62,972 bases of DNA from assembly GCA_964563585.1 (NCBI GenBank), contig CAZLXG010000004.1, positions 1 to 62,972 on the forward strand. Direction: 5' to 3'. How positions within the stretch are numbered: position 1 is the first letter of the stretch; every line of letters starts with the position of its first letter. A program made the translations under genes and the position numbers. A model generated the notes under the pieces. It was not told where the DNA came from, did no database searches, and saw only the letters and a list, made by a program, of their open reading frames with translations. Below, in pieces: positions 45,581-53,490 of this stretch. The DNA comes from CAZLXG01 sp964563585. GTDB lineage: Bacteria; Bacteroidota; Bacteroidia; Flavobacteriales; Flavobacteriaceae.

Positions 45581-46138
45581 ATGAAAATTTCTAAGTCTCA
45601 ACGAAACAATATTATTTTTCTTGTCATAATTGCATTTTTAATTATTCCACAAACAAGAAAACCTATACAAGTCTTTTTAAATAAGGGTCTAGCTTTATTT
45701 AGCCCATCTACTATAAATAAAAACAAACAATCTAGGTTAATAACTTATAATTGGAAACTGAAAGATGAAAACGGAAATGTTTTCAATTTTAAAAGCACAA
45801 AAGGTAAAGTTGTTTTAGTAAATTTTTGGGCAACTTGGTGTCCGCCATGTATTGCCGAAATGCCAAGTTTACAAAAGCTTTATAATGATTATAATGATAA
45901 AATTGAATTTGTTTTTGTTTCAAATGAAAAAAATAATATAATTAATTCCTATTTAGCAAAAAACGATTACACTTTTAAAGCATATAAACCAATTGATAAT
46001 TCAAATTTCTTTGAAGTATCAAGTATTCCTAGAACGTTTTTAATAGATAAAAAGGGTAATATTGTAATTAATAAAACTGGTGCAGCCAATTGGAATAGTG
46101 ATTCGGTAAGAAAAACTATTGATAATTTATTGAAATAA
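45581..46138 (+). CDS. TlpA-like thiol-disulfide oxidoreductase
   Basis: 185 residues: an N-terminal membrane anchor (NNIIFLVIIAFLIIP), linker, then a thioredoxin fold with NFWATWCPPCIAEMPSL (CxxC redox pair) and the cis-Pro in SSIPRTFLIDKKG. Acts in the periplasm to reduce or shuffle disulfides, for example in cytochrome c maturation (family knowledge). Its ATG is only 14 bp beyond a strong terminator hairpin, so it depends on readthrough or on a promoter buried in that hairpin. Ends 4 bp before the tRNA-Leu 3' end on the other strand. Confidence 0.9.
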   Translation: MKISKSQRNNIIFLVIIAFLIIPQTRKPIQVFLNKGLALFSPSTINKNKQSRLITYNWKLKDENGNVFNFKSTKGKVVLVNFWATWCPPCIAEMPSLQKLYNDYNDKIEFVFVSNEKNNIINSYLAKNDYTFKAYKPIDNSNFFEVSSIPRTFLIDKKGNIVINKTGAANWNSDSVRKTIDNLLK

Positions 46139-46142
46139 AAAG

Positions 46143-46228
46143 TGCGCACGAGAAGATTCGAACTTCCACATCCTAAAACGGATACTGGCCCCTCAAGCCA
46201 GCGCGTCTACCAATTCCGCCACGTGCGC
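46143..46228 (-). tRNA. tRNA-Leu (GAG)
   Basis: 86-nt class II tRNA. Acceptor GCGCACG pairs with CGTGCGC, discriminator A; anticodon stem CTGGC/GCCAG with loop TTGAGGG giving anticodon GAG; long variable arm; T-loop TTCGAAT. CCA is not encoded. A TATCTTTA box (-7-like) lies about 20 bp upstream. Confidence 0.95.
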
Positions 46229-46489
46229 AAATTAATTTCAAGATTAGTGGGTAAAGATAATAATGTAAATTCTACCACGAAATTTTTAGTAAAGTAAATT
46301 AAGCACATACATATTATCAATTCTTCTTATTATTTTATCATTTTACTTATTTTGCATTGTATTACTTCATTAATTTAAAATTTAGTGCATATTTTAACCT
46401 AAATTAAATCAATTAAGATGAATAATATCAAGCCTAAATTTTCAATAGTAATACTATTTTTATCTTCTTTAAAACCATTTTCTTGAATA
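46229..46489. other. AT-rich intergenic region, nothing recognised
   Basis: About 260 bp between tRNA-Leu and the VCBS/UnbV remnant. Apart from the possible tRNA-Leu promoter I see no gene, repeat or RNA. Confidence 0.5.
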
Positions 46490-46790
46490 ATACCTCAGTT
46501 AATTTGCATTATATTATACATATACTGATAATAAAATCCTGCATCAACAGTACTCTAAAACAATTCAGGATTCATACTTGCCATATTAGCTTTTTTACGC
46601 TTTTGTATTGGGCTATCCATATCAACTTGAAAAACATCTAAATAATCATTGTTTATACCTCCAACTGTTGCGCTTAATGACAACCCAAAGTTTCTTATTC
46701 CTGCTTCATTGGTTACATCTGTAAATTTACCTTCATCATTTCTATATAAGAGGTCTGTTTCATTATCCTTTACGTTATTCATTCTATAAT
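46490..46790 (-). pseudogene. Remnant of a VCBS/FG-GAP, ASPIC/UnbV-type protein gene
   Basis: The minus strand reads ETDLLYRNDEGKFTDVTNEA, GIRNFGLSLSATVGGINNDY, KRKKANMASMNPELF, then TAG, then STVDAGFYYQYMYNIMQIN, then TGA. This is the order found in ASPIC/UnbV proteins (FG-GAP repeat, then R-K..M.SM....F and YxxQYMxNxxQLN). Both ends are missing and two nonsense codons interrupt it. The N-terminal part of the open frame (to 46812) is derived from the tRNA-Lys terminator and is not protein sequence. Confidence 0.85.
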
Positions 46791-46792
46791 AT

Positions 46793-46830
46793 AAAAAAAA
46801 GCCCATAAACATTATGTTTATGGACTTTTT
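46793..46830 (-). terminator. Terminator downstream of tRNA-Lys
   Basis: On the minus strand AAAAAGTCCATAAACAT pairs with ATGTTTATGGGC, then a run of T (46793-46800 as A on plus). It lies 23 bp after the tRNA 3' end. Confidence 0.85.
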
Positions 46831-46852
46831 GAATAACTTAAGTTATTCTCTG

Positions 46853-46925
46853 TGACCGGGCTGGGGCTCGAACCCAGGACCCTCTCCTTAAAAGGGAGAT
46901 GCTCTACCAACTGAGCTACCAGGTC
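46853..46925 (-). tRNA. tRNA-Lys (TTT)
   Basis: 73 nt: acceptor GACCTGG/CCCGGTC, D-arm TAGCTCAGTTGGTAGAGCA, anticodon stem TCTCC/GGAGA with loop CTTTTAA (anticodon TTT), T-arm CTGGG-TTCGAGC-CCCAG, discriminator A. CCA is not encoded. One acceptor pair, U5-C68, is mismatched. Confidence 0.95.
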
Positions 46926-46961
46926 ATTAATAACAACTAATGATATTGCTGTTAGCGGGTG

Positions 46962-46991
46962 CAAATATAAAATGTTTAATTAATAAAACAA
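46962..46991 (-). promoter_or_regulatory. Promoter of tRNA-Lys
   Basis: -7 box TATATTTG (46969-46962) with TTG (46991-46989) 19 bp upstream, the canonical Bacteroidota -33/-7 layout; initial transcript CACCCGCTAACAGC. Confidence 0.75.
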
Positions 46992-47067
46992 TACTTTTTT
47001 TGAAGAAATTTTCGTTTTTTTGCACTACTTAAACGTATGTTTTTAATAATCAATTTATAGCAAAAAA

Positions 47068-47589
47068 ATGATAGTAGTTTTTATAGGATATATGGCTTCC
47101 GGAAAGTCTACTTTAGGTAAGGTATTAGCTCAAAAATTGAACTATAGTTTTATTGATTTAGATGATTATATTGAAGAAAAAGAAAACACATCAGTTAGCA
47201 ATATTTTTAAAACAAAAGGTGAAATTTATTTTAGAAAAGCAGAAATGTTGCATTTAAAAAGTATTTTAAAAAGTAAAAACAATATAGTTTTATCCTTAGG
47301 AGGAGGAACGCCTTGTTATAGCAATAACATAGAATTGCTTTTAAAAGCTAATAATATTAAAAATATTTATTTAAAGGCATCAATCCTAACTTTAGTAGAA
47401 AGACTCAAAAACGAAAAAACAAAACGCCCTTTAATTGCTCATATAAAAACAGACGAATTACTTACAGAGTTTATTGGTAAACATTTATTTGAACGTACTC
47501 AATATTATAATCAAGCTGAAATAGTAATATCAACAGATAATAAAACTGAAATTGAAATTATTGAAGAATTAATTTTTCAACTATTCTAA
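47068..47589 (+). CDS. aroK: Shikimate kinase
   Basis: 173 residues, P-loop NMP-kinase fold. MIVVFIGYMASGKSTLGKVL contains Walker A; FIDLDDYIEEKEN holds the shikimate-binding Asp, FRKAEMLHL the Arg, LSLGGGTPC the GGG motif and KTKRPLI the lid Arg. Phosphorylates shikimate in chorismate synthesis. Its 3' end overlaps the opposing phosphoribosyltransferase by 9 bp. Confidence 0.95.
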   Translation: MIVVFIGYMASGKSTLGKVLAQKLNYSFIDLDDYIEEKENTSVSNIFKTKGEIYFRKAEMLHLKSILKSKNNIVLSLGGGTPCYSNNIELLLKANNIKNIYLKASILTLVERLKNEKTKRPLIAHIKTDELLTEFIGKHLFERTQYYNQAEIVISTDNKTEIEIIEELIFQLF

Positions 47590-48084
47590 AACAGCTTTAA
47601 AAGTTTTACCTTCTAAAACTACATTTACATGTTCGTGTAACGACGTAGATAAAGAAATACCTTTGAAATCTGCTTTAACAGGATATTTTTTATGATTTCT
47701 ATTTACTAAAACAGCAGTTTTAAATTGTTTTAAAGGCACATCTAAGAAATGTTTAACACCATAAATTAATGTAGTGCCAGAATTTAAAACATCATCTACA
47801 AGAATTAAAGATTTATTTTGATAATCTACAGATAGAATAGATGTTTTAATTTCTGCTGTAGGATTCTTTTTATCAATAATAACTTTGCAAAGAATAGGGT
47901 TAATATCAGAAATTTTTTGAAGTGCGGTTTTTAATTTTTTTGCAAGAACATAACCATTACTATCAATACCAGCTAAAATCACTTCTTTCTCATTTACATT
48001 ATTTTCATATATCTGAAATGCAATGCGTTTAATTTTATGATTAATTTCGGTATGTGTTAGAATTACATTATTCGTAACATTCAT
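47581..48084 (-). CDS. Phosphoribosyltransferase (PyrR-like)
   Basis: 167 residues, type I PRTase fold. The PRPP-binding motif is LILVDDVLNSGTTLIYGV, and the flexible-loop and hood regions (VILAGIDSNGYVLAKKLK, FKGISLSTSLHEHVNV) fit PyrR/uracil-type PRTases. No pyr genes or attenuator lie nearby, so regulatory PyrR function is not supported. It is 30 bp downstream of the S4 gene on the same strand and overlaps aroK convergently. Confidence 0.85.
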   Translation of the reverse strand: MNVTNNVILTHTEINHKIKRIAFQIYENNVNEKEVILAGIDSNGYVLAKKLKTALQKISDINPILCKVIIDKKNPTAEIKTSILSVDYQNKSLILVDDVLNSGTTLIYGVKHFLDVPLKQFKTAVLVNRNHKKYPVKADFKGISLSTSLHEHVNVVLEGKTFKAVLE

Positions 48085-48114
48085 ATAGATTAGGTATTAA
48101 ATTAAAATATAAAA

Positions 48115-48486
48115 TTACTCATTTTCATCAGTAAAATCGTCAATATCTCTTCTATCTTTTTTTGTTGGTCTACCAACACCTTTTTTACGGTAATAATCTT
48201 TCGAGTATTTTAAAAGCTCTTGAGCTTCAAATTGCTCTTTAGGTGTAATGTCTGTTCTGTAAAGATTAACCAATTTAGCACCAATTCTACTCTCAGGTAT
48301 CTCATTAACAGTAAGTTTGTAGTTTATTTGATTTTTTCTTAATTCAATAATATCTAAAGGAAATACTTCTCTGCTTGGTTTAACTATGTCTCCACTTACT
48401 CTTACTTGCCCTTTTTTACATGCAGTTGTGGCCAGCGTTCTAGTTTTGTAATACCTAATACACCATAAATACTTATCAATTCGCAT
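48115..48486 (-). CDS. S4-domain RNA-binding protein (Hsp15-like)
   Basis: 123 residues. The S4 fold is at the N-terminus: MRIDKYLWCIRYYKTRTLAT, KGQVRVSGDIVKPSREV. A basic tail follows (YYRKKGVGRPTKKDRRDID). Hsp15/HslR proteins bind stalled 50S subunits carrying nascent chains. Starts 81 bp from the divergent FKBP lipoprotein gene and probably shares a transcript with the PRTase. Confidence 0.9.
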   Translation of the reverse strand: MRIDKYLWCIRYYKTRTLATTACKKGQVRVSGDIVKPSREVFPLDIIELRKNQINYKLTVNEIPESRIGAKLVNLYRTDITPKEQFEAQELLKYSKDYYRKKGVGRPTKKDRRDIDDFTDENE

Positions 48487-48567
48487 ACAATTATTCTAAA
48501 AACTACGTTAATGTTCTTGTACAAGATTATATTAAAATTGTATCTTGCGCCTCAAAAATAGGCAATA

Positions 48568-49494
48568 ATGGGAAAAGGAAAAGTAGCTTTATTAATTTTA
48601 TGTTTACTAGTTGGTTTTTTATCTTGTAATAAAGATGATGGTAATGGGGGTACAACTGTAGTAGAAGTAAGAGATAGAGCTGAACAACAAATAGCAGACA
48701 ATGATTCAATTGTAGCCTATTTAGAAACACATTATTATAACGCTAGTGCATTTGTTTCAAATTTGGACTCAAGTATTTCTGATTTGATTATAAGTGAATT
48801 ACCTGAAAGTGGTGTATTGCCAGATCCTACTAATAATGCATTGTTAATGAGTGCTGTAGAAACAAAAACTGTTGTTTTCGCTGATACAGATTACGAATTT
48901 TATATTCTTAGATTAAATGATGGAGGCGGAGAATCTCCAATTTTTTCTAATACAATTCGTGTAAATTATGAAGGCTTTACATTAGATAATAAAGTGTTTG
49001 ATAGCGCAGTTACACCAGTAGATTTCGATTTAACGTCGTTAATTCCTGGGTGGAGAAAAGTGATGCCGTTTTTTAATACAGCAGAAAATTTTATTAATAA
49101 TGGAGATGGTACTGTAAGTTATATAAATCATGGAGCAGGTGTTATGTTTTTGCCTTCAGGTTTAGGATATTTTTCTAATGCCACCGTTGGAATTTCGTCA
49201 TATACCCCGATTGTTTTTAAATTTGAATTATTTCAAACATCAGAAAATGATCATGATAACGATGGTGTGCCTTCACAATTGGAAGATTTAAATGGAGATG
49301 GAGAATTTACTTTAGATGATGATGATACTGATGAAGACAATATTCCTAACTATTTTGATAATGATGATGATGGAGATGGAATTTTAACAATTGATGAGGA
49401 CATAAATAATGACGGTGATCCAACAAATGATGATTCAAACGGTAATGGTATCCCTAATTATTTAGATTCTGAAGATGTAGAATCTAAATCATAA
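48568..49494 (+). CDS. FKBP-type peptidyl-prolyl isomerase lipoprotein with TSP3-like calcium repeats
   Basis: 308 residues. Lipoprotein signal MGKGKVALLILCLLVGFLSC, then KDDG. The FKBP domain spans about 115-230 (VNYEGFTLDNKVFDSAV, LIPGWRKVMPFF, FLPSGLGYFSN, FKFELFQ). The last ~75 residues are Asp/Asn-rich DxDxDG loops (HDNDGVPSQLEDLNGDGEF, YFDNDDDGDGI), as in thrombospondin type 3 repeats, which bind calcium. A periplasmic or surface folding helper in the family of gliding-associated FKBPs; a link to gliding is not shown here. Confidence 0.88.
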   Translation: MGKGKVALLILCLLVGFLSCNKDDGNGGTTVVEVRDRAEQQIADNDSIVAYLETHYYNASAFVSNLDSSISDLIISELPESGVLPDPTNNALLMSAVETKTVVFADTDYEFYILRLNDGGGESPIFSNTIRVNYEGFTLDNKVFDSAVTPVDFDLTSLIPGWRKVMPFFNTAENFINNGDGTVSYINHGAGVMFLPSGLGYFSNATVGISSYTPIVFKFELFQTSENDHDNDGVPSQLEDLNGDGEFTLDDDDTDEDNIPNYFDNDDDGDGILTIDEDINNDGDPTNDDSNGNGIPNYLDSEDVESKS

Positions 49495-49513
49495 AAAAAC
49501 TATATAAATTATA

Positions 49514-49548
49514 AACAAAAAAATCTCGCAGCTGCGAGATTTTTTTGT
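49514..49548. terminator. Bidirectional terminator
   Basis: Perfect palindrome AATCTCGCAGCTGCGAGATT flanked by A- and T-runs, between the convergent FKBP and beta-barrel genes. Confidence 0.95.
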
Positions 49549-49560
49549 TTAGTATATCAT

Positions 49561-50145
49561 TTACAAAATAAAAGACAAGCTTAAAATTATCTGGTCAGGG
49601 CGCGTATCTATTCTGCTAGTGTCAATATTGTTATTGTTTAAAAAAGATGCTTCATTATTGCTTAAACCTCTTTCATATCTAACATCAATACCAATTTTAT
49701 TTAAATTAAGACCAATTCCGAAGTTTAAACCAAAAGACAAATCTTTTTCAATATCATTAATAGAAATGCCTTCAAATTCCGAATCTAAAATGTATTGAAA
49801 CGATGGTCCCGCAAAAACACTAAGCGGGCCAATAACTTTTATTCCTACTAATACCGGAATATCAATTTTTTGCATTTTAAACTCCTCATTTGCATAATCA
49901 CTTTTTGTACTAGTATATACAATTTCTGGTTTTATGTAAAGTTTCTTTCCAAATTTTCCAAAAACACCAATATGGAAACCAATATTTCTGTCTGGGTTTT
50001 CTGCGTTTGTAGATATAGATTCAAAATAATCACCATTGGCATTATAATTTAAACCAGCTTTAAATCCAAATCCACTTGCAGATTGTGCAAAAGTTGTAGT
50101 AGTAGTTAACACTAAAATTAATGTAATAAAAAAGGAATTTTTCAT
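49561..50145 (-). CDS. Outer membrane beta-barrel protein (PorT-like fold)
   Basis: 194 residues. Signal peptide MKNSFFITLILVLTTTTTFAQ, then alternating strands with GFGFKAGLNYNANGDYF, NIGFHIGVFGKFGKKLYIKP and GPLSVFAGPSFQYIL, ending in a terminal strand ...DQIILSLSFIL. The pattern fits the outer-membrane beta-barrel/PorT family common in Bacteroidota; true PorT cannot be claimed. Monocistronic. Confidence 0.85.
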   Translation of the reverse strand: MKNSFFITLILVLTTTTTFAQSASGFGFKAGLNYNANGDYFESISTNAENPDRNIGFHIGVFGKFGKKLYIKPEIVYTSTKSDYANEEFKMQKIDIPVLVGIKVIGPLSVFAGPSFQYILDSEFEGISINDIEKDLSFGLNFGIGLNLNKIGIDVRYERGLSNNEASFLNNNNIDTSRIDTRPDQIILSLSFIL

Positions 50146-50241
50146 AATGTTCGTTTTTAAGATTTGATGTATAGTATCAAAAACGTTGCCAAATCAATAT
50201 TATTTTCTTTTTATAATAATCATTATCTTTTTTTACTTATT

Positions 50242-50249
50242 TATCTTTG
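50242..50249 (+). promoter_or_regulatory. -7 promoter element of tgt
   Basis: TATCTTTG, an exact TAnnTTTG match 20 bp before ATG 50269. It argues against translation starting upstream at 50164. Confidence 0.65.
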
Positions 50250-50268
50250 CGCCGACAGAATTTTGAAT

Positions 50269-51399
50269 ATGATATTTGAATTAAAAGGAAAAGATGCTCA
50301 AAGTAAAGCAAGAGCAGGAAAAATCATTACTGACCATGGCGTAATTGAAACGCCTATTTTTATGCCTGTTGGCACGGTTGCATCTGTAAAAGGTGTACAC
50401 CAACGCGAACTTAAAAATGATATAAACCCAGACATTATTTTAGGTAATACTTACCATTTATATTTACGTCCAAAAACACATATTTTAGAAAAAGTAGGTG
50501 GCTTGCATAAGTTTATGAATTGGGACAGACCAATTTTAACAGATTCTGGCGGTTATCAAGTATATTCACTTTCGGGTAGAAGAAAAATTAAAGAAGAAGG
50601 GGTAAAGTTTAAAAGTCACATTGATGGTAGTTATCATATGTTTACTCCAGAAAATGTGATGGAAATCCAACGTAGTATAGGAGCGGATATAATTATGGCT
50701 TTTGATGAATGCACACCGTATCCTTGCGATTATAATTATGCAAAACGCTCTATGCATATGACGCATCGTTGGTTAGATAGATGTATAAATCATTTAGAAA
50801 AAACACCATTAAAGTACGATTATAATCAAGCGTTTTTTCCTATTGTACAAGGAAGCACGTATAAAGATTTGCGACAGCAATCGGCCGAATATATTGCAAA
50901 CGCTGGTGCAGTTGGTAATGCAATTGGGGGTTTGTCTGTTGGTGAACCTGCCGAAGAAATGTATGCCATGACTGAGGTTGTTACAGAAATTCTTCCAGAA
51001 GATAAGCCCCGTTATTTAATGGGAGTTGGCACACCAATCAATATTTTAGAAAATATTGCGTTAGGAATAGATATGTTCGATTGTGTGATGCCAACACGTA
51101 ACGCAAGAAATGGCATGTTGTTTACGGCTTATGGTTCAATAAATATTAAAAACTTAAAATGGGCAGATGATTTTTCGCCAATTGATGAAATGAATATTAC
51201 ATGGGTAGATACAGATTATTCAAAAGCATATTTAAGGCATTTGTTTACAGTGAATGAAAGGCTGGGTGCGCAAATAGCAACCATACATAATTTAGGTTTT
51301 TATTTATGGTTGGTTCGCGAAGCAAGAAAACATATATTAGCGGGAGATTTTAGAATTTGGAAAGACAAAATGGTTAAACAAATGAATAATCGTTTATAG
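50269..51399 (+). CDS. tgt: tRNA-guanine transglycosylase, without zinc-site cysteines
   Basis: 376 residues from ATG 50269; starting at 50164 would add 35 unrelated residues upstream of the promoter. Catalytic Asp motifs TDSGGYQVYSL and FDCVMPTRNARNG are intact, as are GGLSVGEP and MGVGTPINILE. It exchanges G34 for preQ1 in queuosine tRNAs. The usual C-x-C-x2-C zinc site before Y-S-x-A-Y-L is replaced by DEMNITWVDTDYSKAYL; only the His of TIHNL remains. First gene of an operon with lptF/G-like and EamA genes. Confidence 0.95.
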   Translation: MIFELKGKDAQSKARAGKIITDHGVIETPIFMPVGTVASVKGVHQRELKNDINPDIILGNTYHLYLRPKTHILEKVGGLHKFMNWDRPILTDSGGYQVYSLSGRRKIKEEGVKFKSHIDGSYHMFTPENVMEIQRSIGADIIMAFDECTPYPCDYNYAKRSMHMTHRWLDRCINHLEKTPLKYDYNQAFFPIVQGSTYKDLRQQSAEYIANAGAVGNAIGGLSVGEPAEEMYAMTEVVTEILPEDKPRYLMGVGTPINILENIALGIDMFDCVMPTRNARNGMLFTAYGSINIKNLKWADDFSPIDEMNITWVDTDYSKAYLRHLFTVNERLGAQIATIHNLGFYLWLVREARKHILAGDFRIWKDKMVKQMNNRL

Positions 51400-51402
51400 G
51401 AT

Positions 51403-52479
51403 TTGAAAATATTAGACTGGTACATATTAAAGCGTTATATATTTACATTTTTCATGATGTTGCTATTGTTTATTCCCATTGGGATAACAGTGCATCTTGC
51501 TGAAAAAATTGGAAAAATTCTTGATAACGAAGTACCTTTTGATGCGGTAATGGTATATCTTTTTGATTTTACCATCTATTTTGCACATTTATTATTTCCG
51601 CTATTTTTATTCTTATCAGTTATTTGGTTTACATCCAAACTAGCTAATAATACAGAGATTGTTGCGTTTTTAAGTTCGGGCGTTTCATTTACTAGATTTT
51701 TAAGACCTTATCTTATTGGCGCTTTTTTCGTTTCAATATTAGCACTTTTATTAGGTATGTTTTTAGCGCCTAAAGCAAGCCAAGGATTTAACGATTTTAG
51801 TTATAAATATTTTAAAAAGGGCAGGAGTGCTGTAAAAGATAAAAATGTTTTTAGACAAATAAATGATAACGATTTTATTTACGTAAGTAGTTTTAATGTT
51901 AAAAATAAGCAAGGACAAAACTTTACTTTAGAGCATATTGAAGACAATAAACTTGTTTACAAAATTAACGCTACAGGTATTAAATATATTGAAAAAGACA
52001 CTATATATAGATTAACAAATTATGTAAAAAGAACCGTTGGTGAAATTAATGATGAATTAGATATTATTAGAAGTAAAGACACATTGTTTTCTTTCGATAT
52101 TGAAGATTTAACACCAGTGATTTATATAGCAGAAACATTATCTTATAGTGAATTAACAGATTTTATTGACAAAGAAGAAAAACGAGGTTCATCAAATATA
52201 GGACGATATCAACTTGTAAAATACAGAAAATGGAGTTTGCCAGTTTCCGTATTTATTTTAACCATAATTGCGGTTGCAGTTTCGTCAATAAAAAGACGTG
52301 GTGGCATGGGTGTTAATTTAGCTGTTGGTATTTGTATAGCCATGATTTTTGTTTTCTTCGATAAAATTTTTGGTGTGATGGCAGAACAATCAGATTTTCC
52401 ACCAATTATAGCGGTATGGTTTCCTAATATCATTTTTGGTATTTTAGCAGCATATCTTTTATATAATGCCAAACGCTAA
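51403..52479 (+). CDS. LptF/LptG family permease
   Basis: 358 residues, six membrane helices in the 3+3 arrangement around a periplasmic beta-jellyroll domain (residues ~135-260). N-terminal ILDWYILKRYIFTFFMML is the YjgP/YjgQ signature. Part of the Lpt ABC complex that moves LPS from inner to outer membrane; LptF and LptG cannot be told apart here. The start codon is TTG, 3 bp after the tgt stop; no ATG fits the conserved N-terminus. Confidence 0.92.
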   Translation: MKILDWYILKRYIFTFFMMLLLFIPIGITVHLAEKIGKILDNEVPFDAVMVYLFDFTIYFAHLLFPLFLFLSVIWFTSKLANNTEIVAFLSSGVSFTRFLRPYLIGAFFVSILALLLGMFLAPKASQGFNDFSYKYFKKGRSAVKDKNVFRQINDNDFIYVSSFNVKNKQGQNFTLEHIEDNKLVYKINATGIKYIEKDTIYRLTNYVKRTVGEINDELDIIRSKDTLFSFDIEDLTPVIYIAETLSYSELTDFIDKEEKRGSSNIGRYQLVKYRKWSLPVSVFILTIIAVAVSSIKRRGGMGVNLAVGICIAMIFVFFDKIFGVMAEQSDFPPIIAVWFPNIIFGILAAYLLYNAKR

Positions 52480-53360
52480 GTTTAAAAATTACTTACACCT
52501 TCATTTTTTAGTTTTTATAGCTGGTTTTACAGCTATTTTAGGAGAATTAATTACCATAAAAGCAATTCCTTTAGTTTGGTTTAGAATGGTTATTGCTGTT
52601 GTTTTAATGTTCTTATATATTAAAATCACTAAGGTGAACATAAAGGTTTCTCTAAAAGCAATAGTTAAGTTTTCAATTGCGGGTATTATAATCGCTTTAC
52701 ATTGGATCACTTTTTTTGGATCTATTAATGAATCTAATATATCCATAGCTTTAGCAATGTTTTCTACAGGTGCCTTTTTTGCATCTTTTATTGAGCCTAT
52801 TATTTTTAAACGAACCGTTATTTGGTATGAAATTCTTTTTGGAATACTTATAATTATTGGCGTTTTTATAATTACACAAAGTGAAATAAAATATATAAAA
52901 GGCATTTTATTAGGTATTTCTGCAGCATTGTTTTCTACATTATTTGCTGTACTAAATGGTAGTTTTTTAAAAAAGCACACCGCAACAGTTATTTCGTTTT
53001 ACGAATTTTTAGGAGGTATTATATTTATTACAATTTTCTTATTGTTTCAAGGAGATGTTTTTTCAACAGATTTTTTTATTCTTAGTATTTTTGATTATAG
53101 CTATTTATTTATTTATTTTAGCTTCAATCTGTACTGCTTATGCATTTATTGCATCTGTACATGTTATGAGATATATTAGTCCTTACACAGTAGTGTTAAC
53201 ATACAATTTAGAACCTATATATGGTATTATAATGGCAATTTTTCTTTTTCCAGAAAAAGAGAAAATGAGTTTAGCTTTTTATTATGGCGCTTCTATTATA
53301 ATTGCAACCGTATTACTAAATGGTGTATTAAAAAATATAACAACATTAAAAAGAAAATAA
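52466..53360 (+). pseudogene. EamA/DMT-family transporter, frameshifted by a tetranucleotide repeat
   Basis: Reads as a ten-helix DMT transporter (AGFTAILGELITIKAIPLVW, LHWITFFGSINESNISIALA) up to about 53100. It then continues in another frame as ASICTAYAFIASVHVMRYIS, VVLTYNLEPIYGIIMAIFLF to the stop at 53360. The switch falls at ATTTATTTATTTATTT (53103-53118). Three copies of ATTT instead of four restore SYLFILASICTAYAF, the expected family sequence. As written the product stops at 53179 without its last two helices. Overlaps the LptF/G gene by 14 bp. Confidence 0.88.
53103..53118. repeat. (ATTT)4 tract inside the EamA gene
   Basis: Four tandem ATTT units; unit number sets the reading frame of the transporter. 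Confidence 0.9.
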
Positions 53361-53443
53361 TTGTAACAACTTATTAAGGTTTATTTTATAATTAATGCAT
53401 TTCATTTTAATACTTTTATTTAAGTTAAAATGAAAAAATTATG

Positions 53444-53451
53444 TACGTTTG
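53444..53451 (+). promoter_or_regulatory. -7 promoter element of accA
   Basis: TACGTTTG (TAnnTTTG), 39 bp before the accA ATG. Confidence 0.55.
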
Positions 53452-53490
53452 TAGACTAACTAAATATTAATAGCATTAATTAAAATTCTT

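Noticed and set aside
46555..46812. 85-residue minus-strand small protein
   Set aside because: Its first residues come from the tRNA-Lys terminator and its body is a piece of an ASPIC/UnbV protein that continues past the stop codon, so it is listed as a pseudogene.
52501..52980. 159-codon minus-strand frame opposite the EamA gene
   Set aside because: Antisense to clear transporter sequence; no start context or homology.
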